This document shows, in pieces, positions 32,845-41,825 of a DNA stretch of 64,000 nt. The first letter of the stretch is position 1. The number at the start of each line of letters is the position of its first letter. Position numbers and translations under genes: made by a program. The notes beneath the pieces were generated by a model that had not been told where the DNA came from, did no database searches, and saw nothing but the letters and a program-made list of their open reading frames with translations. Origin of the DNA: Geobacter sp. (GTDB lineage Bacteria; Desulfobacterota; Desulfuromonadia; Geobacterales; DSM-12255); the NCBI GenBank assembly GCA_009684525.1, contig WKKR01000001.1:1054001-1118000 (forward strand), read 5' to 3'.

Positions 32845-34104
32845 ATGATCAGCAGACGATTTATCACAACCGCCGCCACAACCATCGCCCTACTGCTTGC
32901 GACCATGACGCTCCTTTCGGGGTGCGGCGGTGGCGGCAGCAGTTCCGGGGTCGCGACCCCGCCTCCGACCGGCACGATGCTCGTCGGGACCGTTGCCAAG
33001 GGCACCTTCTCCTCCGGCTATGTGGAGACCTACTATGTTTCCGGCGCCATCGAGGTCCTGCAGCGGACCACCACCATTGCCAGCAACGGCACCTTCACCC
33101 TGGATCTGGGCACCCATACCGGCATCGTGCTGCTGAAGGCCTACGGCACCTATACCAACGAGGCGACCAACAGCACGGTCACCATTACCAAAGGGATCGA
33201 CGCGCCGTTGCGGACCGTGCTCAACCTCAGCGTCCCGAGCGGGACGATCCCCGTCGCCATCACGCCGCTCACCGAGCTGGCGGTGCGTAACGCCCTTGCC
33301 CGGAGCACCGCGGTCCCGGCGGCCCTCACCCAGGAGAACATCATTGCCGCCAATGCCCTGGTCTCGGACATCTTCCCCTTCGACGTCGTAGCCACCCGTC
33401 CGGTGTCACCCGATGCACTCGCCCTCAGCAGCGCCTCGGACAGCCAGAAATGCTACTCCCTGCTGCTCTGCGGCATCTCGCAGCTGGCATCAACCCCGAC
33501 CCTGCTCGACAACCTGCTCGCCTCCTATGCAGCGAACCTTAGCAGCTACGGCCGCCTGCTTGCCGCCGACATCACCAATCTGACCACCGCTACCCAGACC
33601 TTCCTCAGTTCGGGCTACAACCAGTCAGGCTACGCCACGACCGGCCAGATCCCGCTCTTCCCCGAGGTGGGCTATTACACCACCCTGGTGACCATCACCA
33701 CGGTCAAGAACAGCTCCGCCGCCAGCTCGACGGCCAACATGATCCAGTTCAGCCTGCTCCTGGACTCGAACCTGACGGTGGACAACACCGCCAACATCCC
33801 CAACAGCGGCGTGATCACCCTGCTTACCGCCGTCCAGACCACCACCACGGCCGCCAACCTGACCACCGACAGCGCCACCCTCCAGCCGGTACTGAACATC
33901 GCCCTCAACAACAGCAGCGGCATATCCGTCGGCGCCCTTGCCACGATAAAAATCAAGACCGCGCCGAGCTACATTCCCGGCCCCTCCAGCATCCTGGTTA
34001 CCCATCTCTACCAGAGCGGCATCGAGCAAACCCTTATCCCGTACGCCTCACTGATGGACACCAACTCCACCACCGTGGACTGGAGCATCAACGCAACCTA
34101 CTAA
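32845..34104 (+). CDS. Surface lipoprotein, hypothetical
   Basis: 419 residues. MISRRFITTAATTIALLLAT then LLSGCGGGGSSSG: a lipoprotein signal with lipobox LSGC and a Gly/Ser tether. The body is rich in Thr, Ser, Ala and Asn with alternating strands (VSGAIEVLQRTTTIASNG, LGTHTGIVLLKAYGTYTNEA) and a helical middle (NALARSTAVPAALTQENIIA). GAGGA precedes the start at 32845. Directly downstream of the propeller/dockerin gene and ended by a strong terminator, so the two form an operon; it may anchor or accompany that protein. No named family. Confidence 0.78.
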   Translation: MISRRFITTAATTIALLLATMTLLSGCGGGGSSSGVATPPPTGTMLVGTVAKGTFSSGYVETYYVSGAIEVLQRTTTIASNGTFTLDLGTHTGIVLLKAYGTYTNEATNSTVTITKGIDAPLRTVLNLSVPSGTIPVAITPLTELAVRNALARSTAVPAALTQENIIAANALVSDIFPFDVVATRPVSPDALALSSASDSQKCYSLLLCGISQLASTPTLLDNLLASYAANLSSYGRLLAADITNLTTATQTFLSSGYNQSGYATTGQIPLFPEVGYYTTLVTITTVKNSSAASSTANMIQFSLLLDSNLTVDNTANIPNSGVITLLTAVQTTTTAANLTTDSATLQPVLNIALNNSSGISVGALATIKIKTAPSYIPGPSSILVTHLYQSGIEQTLIPYASLMDTNSTTVDWSINATY

Positions 34105-34125
34105 TCAGCGGGGTCAGAACACAAA

Positions 34126-34159
34126 GGGGGACCATGCAGCGCGCATGGTCCCCCTTTTT
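34126..34159 (+). terminator. Rho-independent terminator
   Basis: 12 bp stem GGGGGACCATGC/GCATGGTCCCCC, loop AGCGC, five T; ends the 28286-34104 operon and faces the convergent barrel gene. Confidence 0.92.
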
Positions 34160-34187
34160 CATTCCGCTGTGACCTGTCAGGTCCTGC

Positions 34188-34841
34188 TCAGAACGAGTAC
34201 TTCACCCCCACGTTGACGAAGGTGCCGCCGAACTCCCACTTGTCCTTGGTCGTCTGCACATCCGTTTCCGTGCTGTTGATGTTCTTCATCTCGATCTCCG
34301 GCTTGGCCGTGAACCACTTGAAGTTGGCCCCGACTGCCCAGTTCTCGGTGAGTTTGAGATCGGCATCAACCACCACCTGGTAGCCGAGGGCCGTGCCATG
34401 GTTGGTCTCGTTGACCGGGCTGATCCCGCCGGTGGTGAAATTGATCTTGTTTTCCATGAATCCCTGGTAGAGACCGACACCGGCCCCGGCAGAGAGCATC
34501 AGTTTTTCGAATTCCAGGATCCCCTTGGCGTTCAGGGTGACGGGCACGCCGTAGGCGGTCCGGTCCTGGACGAAGTTGGGACGGTTCACCGTGCCCGAGG
34601 CGGTGTAGAAGCCGGTTCCCAGCTCCAGCGCCGCATAGGGCTCGGGCCGGTAGCCGACGGCAATATCCAGGTCATAGCCGGTATCGAAGTACTTGAACCC
34701 CTTGTAGTCCCCGCCGTCTCTGCCGTTGGGGAGAAAGACCCCGGCCCGCGCCGTAACGTACGTCTGGTCGGCTGCCAGGGCAGACCCGGCCGCCAGGGCC
34801 ACCATCAGGACACATGCTGCACCTGTCGCTCTCTTCTTCAC
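34188..34841 (-). CDS. Outer membrane beta-barrel protein (OmpW-like size)
   Basis: 217 residues from a GTG at 34841 with AGGAGGG upstream. Signal peptide MKKRATGAACVLMVALAAGS-ALA. The mature chain begins DQTYVTARAGVFLPNG and shows alternating amphipathic strands (LELGTGFYTASGT, LMLSAGAGVGLYQGF, WAVGANFKWFTAK, FVNVGVKYSF) ending in the C-terminal Phe typical of barrel proteins recognised by BAM. An eight-stranded barrel is inferred. Longer readings (ATG at 34892) have no signal peptide at the right place. Confidence 0.82.
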   Translation of the reverse strand: MKKRATGAACVLMVALAAGSALAADQTYVTARAGVFLPNGRDGGDYKGFKYFDTGYDLDIAVGYRPEPYAALELGTGFYTASGTVNRPNFVQDRTAYGVPVTLNAKGILEFEKLMLSAGAGVGLYQGFMENKINFTTGGISPVNETNHGTALGYQVVVDADLKLTENWAVGANFKWFTAKPEIEMKNINSTETDVQTTKDKWEFGGTFVNVGVKYSF

Positions 34842-34925
34842 GCAATTCCCTCCTTTGTAAGGATTGTGGCTCATAACAGCTCGTGCCCTCAACCTCGTGC
34901 ACGCTGCCGGTCACCCGGCGCATCG

Positions 34926-35501
34926 TCAGTTCTGTACCCAGAGCATGGACCGGACATTGGCATCGATCGGCAGCAGATAGTCCTGGGCCGAGATCACGAT
35001 CCCGTCGGTTGCACCGACCAGCTTGATGGTAACGTAGACCCGCCCCCTGGACTCTGAGTAGGTGCCGACCAGAACCGCCTGGGCCTCGTGGCTCCTGCCG
35101 ATCTCGCGGATCTCGCGGGAGAGCATCAGCTCCCCCTCGGTCTGCTTGACAAAGATGGTATCGCGCAACTTCAGCTCCACCACCTTGTATCCGTTCTTCG
35201 TCAGCCGGGTCCCCAGGTGCTCGGAGAGGGTCCGGCCCAGTCGCGAACCCGCAAGGGTATCGATATTGACGATGGTCGCCACGATGACCGGCCGGTCCAT
35301 GGGGAGCCGCCGGCCTGCGGGGATGGCTGCAAGGAGCTGGTCCACTGCCTGGTAGCTGGCGGTCATCAGGCAGTCCCCTTCGTCCGTACAGCAGGTTTCG
35401 GTGGCGCAGGGGCGCAGCAGGGTGCAGCCGGCACAGAGCCAGAGCGCGAGAAATGCCATGGACAGCTTCACGAATCCGGAACTGGCTTTTCCATTTCTCA
35501 T
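34926..35501 (-). CDS. FlgO-family lipoprotein
   Basis: 191 residues. Lipoprotein signal ending LWLCAGC. The mature domain matches the FlgO family: SYQAVDQLLAAIPAGRRLPM, VIVATIVNIDTLAGSRLGRT and QAVLVGTYSESRGRVYVTIK. FlgO is an outer-membrane protein linked to flagellar stability in Vibrio; no flagellar genes are near here, so a broader envelope role is likely. A short Cys-rich stretch (RPCATETCCTDEGDC) follows the anchor. Coupled by ATGA overlap to the upstream lipoprotein gene. Confidence 0.85.
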   Translation of the reverse strand: MRNGKASSGFVKLSMAFLALWLCAGCTLLRPCATETCCTDEGDCLMTASYQAVDQLLAAIPAGRRLPMDRPVIVATIVNIDTLAGSRLGRTLSEHLGTRLTKNGYKVVELKLRDTIFVKQTEGELMLSREIREIGRSHEAQAVLVGTYSESRGRVYVTIKLVGATDGIVISAQDYLLPIDANVRSMLWVQN

Positions 35502-36169
35502 CGGCCCACTACCTCCATCCGCTTCAGCGGCCGCTCCAGCGCCTCGACAAAGAGATCCGTATCCGCCTCTTCGATATAATAGATGTCGTTCTTGCGGAAG
35601 CGGTAGTGGTTGTCGGTGACGATGGAGGTGGTGACGATCAGTTCCGTATGGGTCGCGCCGCCGGCATAGTGGCCCAGGCCCCAGTCCATGGCCGCAGCCA
35701 GGCCAAGGGTGCCGGGAGCCGCCGAGACGCCGGCATCCACCATGTCATGGATCACCCAGAGCCCGGCGGTGAGGGCCGTCAGGGTGCCGGGGATATGGGT
35801 GTAGCGGTTACTGCCATGCCGCACCAGCTGGGTGTCGTAGGTCACCTCGACAGCCCCGGCCTCGGGGTTGTCGGTCACCTGCATCCCCCGGTTGACCATC
35901 CGGGTAATCAGGAAATTGCGGAATGCGCGGTTAAAGGCGGTCCCTTCCTGGGGTCCGCGGATATGGAGCGGTTTCCCCTTAAGCGCACTCTCCTTGCCGT
36001 AGGCGGCGATCTGGGTCTGCACGGCCACGTCGTCGGCCAGCACGTCCCAGTGATGGGCGGCCCTGGCCTTTTTCTGCGTGGAGATGGGATAGTTGGCCGG
36101 GATCGGCAGCTGCGAGGCGCATGCCCCGAGGAAAAACGCGGCCAGCAGTATGATGAGCCGTAAACGCAT
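35498..36169 (-). CDS. Lipoprotein partner of FlgO-like protein
   Basis: 223 residues. Signal MRLRLIILLAAFFLGAC with lipobox LGAC. A soluble domain with WDVLADDVAVQTQIAAYGKE, FNRAFRNFLITRMVNRGMQV and VEVTYDTQLVRHGSNRYTHI; it contains a short hydrophobic stretch (GTLTALTAGLWVIHDMVDAG). It resembles conserved lipoproteins encoded beside flgO-like genes. No catalytic motif seen. The dyad AGCCCCT-CA-AGGGGCT lies at 36237-36252 upstream. Confidence 0.78.
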   Translation of the reverse strand: MRLRLIILLAAFFLGACASQLPIPANYPISTQKKARAAHHWDVLADDVAVQTQIAAYGKESALKGKPLHIRGPQEGTAFNRAFRNFLITRMVNRGMQVTDNPEAGAVEVTYDTQLVRHGSNRYTHIPGTLTALTAGLWVIHDMVDAGVSAAPGTLGLAAAMDWGLGHYAGGATHTELIVTTSIVTDNHYRFRKNDIYYIEEADTDLFVEALERPLKRMEVVGR

Positions 36170-36350
36170 CGGTTCCCCCTGTGTGAAGAGCTTTCAAATA
36201 AACGACGCCGGGCAGCGGTGCTGTCAAAATTCCGTCAGCCCCTCAAGGGGCTCCGGAACTGCGTCGACAGACGGAAGCCGCGTTACGGCAGCTCCCGGCA
36301 GTACCTGACACCGGGTATCTGCAGGTAGACTGCAATGTCTTTGCCAATCT

Positions 36351-38408
36351 TTACGAACGTTTTGTGGGGGGAGAGAGCGGGGAAAGCTGTTTCGGCGCAG
36401 AAGCGCCGTCAGGTTGGTTGGCAGGAGTCCTGAACGTCTGGATCTCCCGGTAGAGGGCGTCCACTTCGCTGCTGATGGTCACGATCCGGGCGGAGACGTC
36501 GCGGACCCCGTTGACGGTTTCGGCGCCGATCTGGATGATCCGCTTCATGGACTTGATCATCTCTTCGTTAACCTCCCGCTGCTGGCCGGAGGCGCCTGCT
36601 ATGGTGCGGGTCTTCTCCCTGGCCAGGGCAAGGTTTTCGGAGATGAGCTGGATGGACTTGACCTGGTCCTCGGAGGCAGTGCGGGTGACTTCCATGGCGT
36701 CGCGGAAGCTGGTGAAACCGCCCAGCAGGGTCTCGACGATCTTTTCTTCCTGGGCCGTGGCCCGGTTGACCTCGGAGATCAGCTGCCGGATCTGGGAAAA
36801 GGCGTCGACGATCTGACCCAGGTTGTTTTTCTGCTCTGCCGCCACGGTCTCGATGTTCTTGACCATGTCGGTGGAACGCTGGGAGGACTCCTGGATACCC
36901 TGCAGCGCCTCGCTTGCCCTGACGGCGACCGCCTTTCCCTCGGCGACCATGGTCACCGTGGAGCGGGTCGAGGAGACCGCGGCATTGATCTCATTCTGGA
37001 TGGTCGAGACAATGGCCTCGATCTCCTTGGTGGAGACGGCGGTCTTGTCGGACAGGGATTTCATCTCCGACGCCACCACGGCAAACGGCTTGCCATATTC
37101 GCCTGCCTGGCCGGACAGGATCTGGGCGTTGAGGCTCAAGAGCTTGGTCTGCTCGGTGACCTCCTTGATGACATCCAGGACCTTGGCGATATCCTTGGAC
37201 CGGGCGCCCAAGCTGCTGATGGTGGCCGTCACCGATCCGACCAGCTCTTCGATCTTCTGCATGCTGTTGATGGCATCGGCCACCGAATTGATGCCGCGGT
37301 CGGCAATGATGCTGGTGGTGTGGACGGAGAGCTCGGTGGTTTCGGCAACGATGCCGTCGACCCTGGTCACCGATTCATTGATCTGGGTGACCGCGTCGGT
37401 GGCATCCTCCATGGAATGGGAGGCGCGGCCGGCAATGGCAGCCACGTCCTTGGCAGTGCGGGAAAGGGTCATGACCGTCTCGAAAGAGGCATGCACCTCG
37501 TTGGAAAGCCGGTCAATCTTGGTGACGATCCCCTGGGAGGCGGAGAGGATCTCGTTTAGGGCCGAGGAACTCTCCTCGGAAAGCTCCAGGAGGTTATCGG
37601 TGGAGACAATGACCTGTTCCAGCGAATCGAGGGCGTTCTGCACCGAAAAGAGCCCATTCTCGGTGGAGAGCTGCTGGCGGTTGACGCCGCTGATCACATC
37701 CTTGAAGGTCTTGTTCAGGTGGTTCATGGCATCGGAAACATTGCCCGCAATGGTCCTGATCTTGACGACAGTGGTGGAGAGCCACTGGACGAGGATGTCG
37801 AGACCCGAGGCAATGGCCCCCAGTTCGTCGTCCCTGCTCGCGGTTACCCGGCAGGTGAGGTCGCCGCTGATGACCTGCTGGATGTTGCTGCTCATGGCGT
37901 CGATGCGGGAACCGAGTTCACGCCGGAAGAAGTAGAACACCAGCAGCCCCAGCACGAGGAAGACCCCGCCCTGGATCACGACCAGGGCCATGAGGTGCTG
38001 CAGCACATGGTCCTTTACCCGGTCAAAGGTATACCTGACCACCATCCTGCCAGCAGGCTCGGTACCGGCGAGTACCGGCATCTCCAGGGTGATCGGTTCG
38101 CCGGAGAAGGAGCCCTTCTTGTCCATTACCGTGAAGCCGGTCTGGTCGATGTAGGCAATCCGGACCACGTCCGCATCCTTGAGCACCTGGTCCATCAGCT
38201 GTCCCAGGTAGGTGAAGTCGAAACTCGCCCGGGAGATGGCAGCGATGGATGCCAGCTGCTTGGCGCTAAGGAGGACCTTCTGGCGGATATTCTCTTCTTG
38301 GATCTTACGGTTGTCGTGAATGGTCCAGGCCGTGGCGCAGCACTGGCCGATGAATACGGCCAGGAGGATCTGCAGGAGGAATTTTCGCGACAGCCTGTTC
38401 TTGGGCAT
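36351..38408 (-). CDS. Methyl-accepting chemotaxis protein
   Basis: 685 residues. One membrane helix near 9-28, a periplasmic sensor of about 100 residues (ASFDFTYLGQLMDQVLKDAD), a second helix (GGVFLVLGLLVFYFF) and a HAMP linker. A long coiled-coil signalling domain follows whose hairpin tip includes LSLNAQILSGQAGEYGKPFA and VVASEMKSLSDKTAVSTKEI. The usual tip motif (EAARAGE) is altered to SGQAGE; in many receptors the Glu-Ala-Ala-Arg contacts CheA/CheW, so coupling may be unusual. The substrate-binding protein gene ends 15 bp upstream, making it a likely ligand receptor partner. Confidence 0.9.
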   Translation of the reverse strand: MPKNRLSRKFLLQILLAVFIGQCCATAWTIHDNRKIQEENIRQKVLLSAKQLASIAAISRASFDFTYLGQLMDQVLKDADVVRIAYIDQTGFTVMDKKGSFSGEPITLEMPVLAGTEPAGRMVVRYTFDRVKDHVLQHLMALVVIQGGVFLVLGLLVFYFFRRELGSRIDAMSSNIQQVISGDLTCRVTASRDDELGAIASGLDILVQWLSTTVVKIRTIAGNVSDAMNHLNKTFKDVISGVNRQQLSTENGLFSVQNALDSLEQVIVSTDNLLELSEESSSALNEILSASQGIVTKIDRLSNEVHASFETVMTLSRTAKDVAAIAGRASHSMEDATDAVTQINESVTRVDGIVAETTELSVHTTSIIADRGINSVADAINSMQKIEELVGSVTATISSLGARSKDIAKVLDVIKEVTEQTKLLSLNAQILSGQAGEYGKPFAVVASEMKSLSDKTAVSTKEIEAIVSTIQNEINAAVSSTRSTVTMVAEGKAVAVRASEALQGIQESSQRSTDMVKNIETVAAEQKNNLGQIVDAFSQIRQLISEVNRATAQEEKIVETLLGGFTSFRDAMEVTRTASEDQVKSIQLISENLALAREKTRTIAGASGQQREVNEEMIKSMKRIIQIGAETVNGVRDVSARIVTISSEVDALYREIQTFRTPANQPDGASAPKQLSPLSPPTKRS

Positions 38409-38423
38409 CGGGGATGGTACCGC

Positions 38424-39233
38424 CTAATAGGAGAAGTTGACCGGTACTGCCTTATCCTTCTTGATGATGGCCTGCCCCTCGGGCGAGCCGATGAACTGCA
38501 GGAAACGCTTCACCGCCGCACCACGGTTCTTGCCGAGCACCAGGTTGTTGTGGTGGATATAGGGCCACTGCCCCGATGCCATGCCGACATGGCTCCTGCC
38601 GTCGATCCTGAGCGGCAGGATCTTCCCCCCTGCCTTTGCCATGGCAACCGCATCGATGATCCCGATGGCGTTCGGCTTGGCCTGCAGGGCATCGAACATA
38701 TCCTTTGACTTGGAAAGATTCAGAACCTTCCCCGGCTCCGAAAGCGTGGCAAAGCAGGCAAAGGCCTGTCGCAGGGCGATCTTGGTGGTATCGCTCTCGG
38801 GACGGGTGAGCGCCAGGATCGGGACATCGGCACCGCCGACCTGGTGCCAGTTCGTGATCTTGCCGCTATAGATGTCGCACAGTTGCTGACTGGTGATCCC
38901 CTTGACCGTCACATCGGCGTTCACCGCCACCACGCCGGCAACCCGCGCGATCTCGATCGCCTTGATCGGCAGTTGTTTCTGTTCCGGCGTCAGATCGGCC
39001 GCCGACATGGCAATGTCGATAGCACCTGCCATCAGGGCGGCGATCCCGCCCGGCTGCCCCAGCGACTTCGGGTTGACCTCGATCCGGTCACCGGGATGTT
39101 TTTTGACATACGCCTTGCCCAGTTCGGTAACCAGGGGGATCATGCTGCCCGACCCGCCGATTTTCAGGGTTTCGGCCCCGGCAGTCGTGGCGAGCAGCAC
39201 CAGTGCGCACAACAAGAGAGATGTCCTCATCAT
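38424..39233 (-). CDS. PstS-like periplasmic phosphate/oxyanion-binding protein
   Basis: 269 residues. Signal peptide MMRTSLLLCALVLLATTAGA. The mature protein has the PstS-like fold with IGGSGSMIPLVTELGKAYVK, an anion-binding Ser/Gly loop, then NPKSLGQPGGIAALMAGAID, CDIYSGKITNWHQVGGADVP and the C-terminal RFLQFIGSPEGQAIIKKD. No pstCAB permease genes are adjacent, and the chemoreceptor gene follows on the same strand, so a sensory role is more likely than uptake. Start has GGAGG upstream; ATG at 39233 or 39230 are both possible. Confidence 0.88.
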   Translation of the reverse strand: MMRTSLLLCALVLLATTAGAETLKIGGSGSMIPLVTELGKAYVKKHPGDRIEVNPKSLGQPGGIAALMAGAIDIAMSAADLTPEQKQLPIKAIEIARVAGVVAVNADVTVKGITSQQLCDIYSGKITNWHQVGGADVPILALTRPESDTTKIALRQAFACFATLSEPGKVLNLSKSKDMFDALQAKPNAIGIIDAVAMAKAGGKILPLRIDGRSHVGMASGQWPYIHHNNLVLGKNRGAAVKRFLQFIGSPEGQAIIKKDKAVPVNFSY

Positions 39234-39422
39234 ATGAACCTCCGCTCCGTGAATACTTAGAATACCCTAAAAGAAAGCTCATGCAAGGGGAGAAAACGCT
39301 CCCCATAGGGGTTGCCGGACGGACGACCCTGCAAAACGCGAACAGTTAAGCAACTGCTATCGATCCGTGACAGACAGATAGTTCTCTATATCAGCATTTA
39401 AGGAAGGAATCTTGAAAACTTT

Positions 39423-40292
39423 TCAATCGACTCTGAGTCGTCCGGTCAGATCGTCGATGAACTGTCGGGCAGAGCGACCGCTGCGGCGGCCATTTTCAAG
39501 CGCCCAGAGCAGGGCGCGGTGCCGGAGTTCCTGCCCGTCCATGGGGAGGTCGAGCTTCTCCGCGTAATGGGAAACGGCCTGCAGATAGGTCGTCTGATCG
39601 AAACGGCTGAACCCCAGGGTCAGACCGAACCGGTCGGCAAGGGCGAGCTTTTCGGATATGGCCTCTTCCGGGTGAATCTCCGAACTGCCGGTGTTGTCGG
39701 CCATCGGCTCGGGCATCAGGTGGCGCCGGTTGGACGTGGCATAAAGCAAGACATTCGGGGGCCGCTCCTCAATGCCACCGTCGAGCAGGGTCTTGAGTGC
39801 GCGGTAATCCTCCTCTCCCTCGGCAAAGGAGAGATCGTCGCAAAAGAGGATGAAGCGCGACGGTATCCCGCGCAAAAGCGAAGTGATGAACGGCAGGCTC
39901 AAAAGGTCCCACCGCTGCAGCTCCACCAGCCTGAGGCCATCGGGGGCGAAACGCTTGAGAAGACCCTTCACGGAGGAGGACTTGCCGTTCCCCCGTTCTC
40001 CCCAGAGCAGCACATTGTTGGCAGGATAGCCGGCCACGAACTGGGCGGTATTGCGGATCAGCTCTTCCTTGACGTAGTCGATCCCGACCAGGTCGTCAAG
40101 GTCGACCAGGTGGGGGAATTCAACCGGCACCAGCCTGCCGGCACTGCCGCGCCGCTCCCAGCGAAAGGCGATGAACCGCTGGAACAGGGCATGATCGACC
40201 GCGGCAGACGGCGCATAGCCCTCAAGGACACGATCTACACGATCCAACAGCCCCTCGACCCGCTCGGCCAGTCGGTCCCACTGCTCAGCCAC
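39423..40292 (-). CDS. DUF815-family ATPase
   Basis: 289 residues from a GTG at 40292 with GGGGAGGC upstream. AAA-type fold: LVGIDYVKEELIRNTAQFV, Walker A LLWGERGNGKSSSVKGLL, Walker B FILFCDDLSFAEGEEDYRAL, sensor 1 VLLYATSNRRHLMPEPM and the arginine-bearing C-terminal FGLTLGFSRFDQTTYLQAVS. These are DUF815 hallmarks; the family's role is unknown. The upstream gene stops one base before this start codon, so the pair is translationally linked. Confidence 0.9.
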   Translation of the reverse strand: MAEQWDRLAERVEGLLDRVDRVLEGYAPSAAVDHALFQRFIAFRWERRGSAGRLVPVEFPHLVDLDDLVGIDYVKEELIRNTAQFVAGYPANNVLLWGERGNGKSSSVKGLLKRFAPDGLRLVELQRWDLLSLPFITSLLRGIPSRFILFCDDLSFAEGEEDYRALKTLLDGGIEERPPNVLLYATSNRRHLMPEPMADNTGSSEIHPEEAISEKLALADRFGLTLGFSRFDQTTYLQAVSHYAEKLDLPMDGQELRHRALLWALENGRRSGRSARQFIDDLTGRLRVD

Positions 40293-40293
40293 C

Positions 40294-40788
40294 TTAAGCC
40301 TCCCCGTTTTCGTCACGCAGGGAGCAGGCTCGCTCCCAGGCATGGTAGCCGTCGCCGGTGATCTCCCAGAAGGCCTCCAGCCGCTCGCCGTAGAAGGGGA
40401 TGTCGCCGCACTCCTCTGCCATCCGCTCTGCAAACGCTTCCGTAATCAGCCCCAGCCGGTGCAGATGGCCGTAGAAATCGGCCACCCCCCGGAGGTAGCC
40501 GGACAGGACCTCCAGGCTCGGCTCCAGGGTGTTGACGATGTACCAGTTTCCGGCAAACTGGCGGACGATCCCCGGCTGCTCGGCAAACAGGTTGCGTTGC
40601 TTGGCCCCGACCACGAAATCCCGCACGTAGTAATCGGCGCCATTGGCCAGGAGGGTCGCCTCGGCAGGGCTTAAGCCGGCATCGAGCAGGGACTGGTAAT
40701 AGCCAGAGAGCAGCTCCTTGCAACGCTCGTCGACGCGGATCTCATCTTCGAGGGAATTGATGTCGAATTCGGTTTTATCGATCTGCAT
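40294..40788 (-). CDS. Conserved hypothetical protein paired with DUF815 ATPase
   Basis: 164 residues, start at 40788, mostly helical and acidic. It begins MQIDKTEFDINSLEDEIRVD and contains AGLSPAEATLLANGADYYVR, PGIVRQFAGNWYIVNTLEPS and GYLRGVADFYGHLHRLGLIT. No signal peptide, membrane segment or cysteine pattern. Its stop lies 1 bp before the ATPase start, so it may be a substrate or regulator of the ATPase. Family not recognised. Confidence 0.75.
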   Translation of the reverse strand: MQIDKTEFDINSLEDEIRVDERCKELLSGYYQSLLDAGLSPAEATLLANGADYYVRDFVVGAKQRNLFAEQPGIVRQFAGNWYIVNTLEPSLEVLSGYLRGVADFYGHLHRLGLITEAFAERMAEECGDIPFYGERLEAFWEITGDGYHAWERACSLRDENGEA

Positions 40789-40895
40789 GTCTGATCTTGC
40801 ACTCCTGTTCAAACTGTTTTTATTCCGTTGTAAAGCGCGATGCGTGCGGAACACGGAATCGTGAAGGCTTACTCAAAGCTCGCTCAATGGACGTG

Positions 40896-41750
40896 CTATC
40901 TGTGCAGCCTCGGATCGAGGGCATCCCTGATCCCCTCCCCCACCAGGTTGTAGGAGAGCACGGTGATCAGGATCGACAGCCCCGGAAAGAGCGACAGCCA
41001 CCAGGCGAACTCGATATAGTCCTTGCCCGAGGTGAGGATGTTCCCCCAGCTGGGGATGGGAGGCTGCACGCCGATGCCGAGAAAAGAGAGGGCCGATTCG
41101 GTGAGGATCGCCCCGGCCACGCCGAGGGTCGCCGACACCAGCACCGGCGAAAGGGCATTGGGAAGTACGTGTCGGACGATGATCCGCAGATCCGAGGCCC
41201 CCAGTGCCCTGGCTGCCATGACGAACTCCCGCTCCCGCAGCGAGAGGACCTCGGCCCGCACCAGGCGCGCCACCCCCATCCAGCCGGTCAGACCGATCAC
41301 CACCATGATGTACCAGATGGAGGGTTCCAGCATGGCAATGACGGCAAGGATCAGGAAGAAGGTCGGAAAGCAGAGCATGATGTCCACCAGACGCATCAGC
41401 ACCGCATCGATCCAGCCGCCGTAGTAGCCCGCCACCAGGCCGATGGCCGTGCCGATGCAGACCGCGATTCCCACTGCCACGAACCCGACCTTGAGGGAGA
41501 TGCGCGCACCGAACAGCACCCGGGTGAGGACATCGCGCCCCAACTCGTCGGTGCCGAACCAGTGCGCCGCCGACGGCGGGAGGAGGACATGATAGGCATC
41601 GATGGCATCGGGGTGGTAGGGGGTCAGGAAAGGCGCCAGCAGCGAGAGGAGAAACAGGAGGCAGACCACCACACAACCGGTCAGTGCAAAACGGTTGGCA
41701 GCCAGGCGTTTCCAGACCATGCCGCTCATTGTACCCTGCTGCAATCCCAT
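40896..41750 (-). CDS. OppC/DppC-type ABC transporter permease, isolated
   Basis: 284 residues with six membrane segments. The N-terminal DUF (OppC_N) region has FALTGCVVVCLLFLLSLLAP; then HWFGTDELGRDVLTRVLFGA and the EAA loop EFVMAARALGASDLRIIVRH, followed by SFLGIGVQPPIPSWGNIL. This is one permease of a dipeptide/oligopeptide importer, yet no ATPase, binding protein or second permease is adjacent; a repeat lies upstream. Three in-frame starts exist (41771, 41750, 41729); 41750 has GAGGGG well placed. Confidence 0.88.
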   Translation of the reverse strand: MGLQQGTMSGMVWKRLAANRFALTGCVVVCLLFLLSLLAPFLTPYHPDAIDAYHVLLPPSAAHWFGTDELGRDVLTRVLFGARISLKVGFVAVGIAVCIGTAIGLVAGYYGGWIDAVLMRLVDIMLCFPTFFLILAVIAMLEPSIWYIMVVIGLTGWMGVARLVRAEVLSLREREFVMAARALGASDLRIIVRHVLPNALSPVLVSATLGVAGAILTESALSFLGIGVQPPIPSWGNILTSGKDYIEFAWWLSLFPGLSILITVLSYNLVGEGIRDALDPRLHR

Positions 41751-41825
41751 GAAAGCATCCCCTCTATCCATCTCTCGACAACAGTCGGTTTTTCATATCA
41801 TGATTTGCCCCGAAGCTCCACCATT

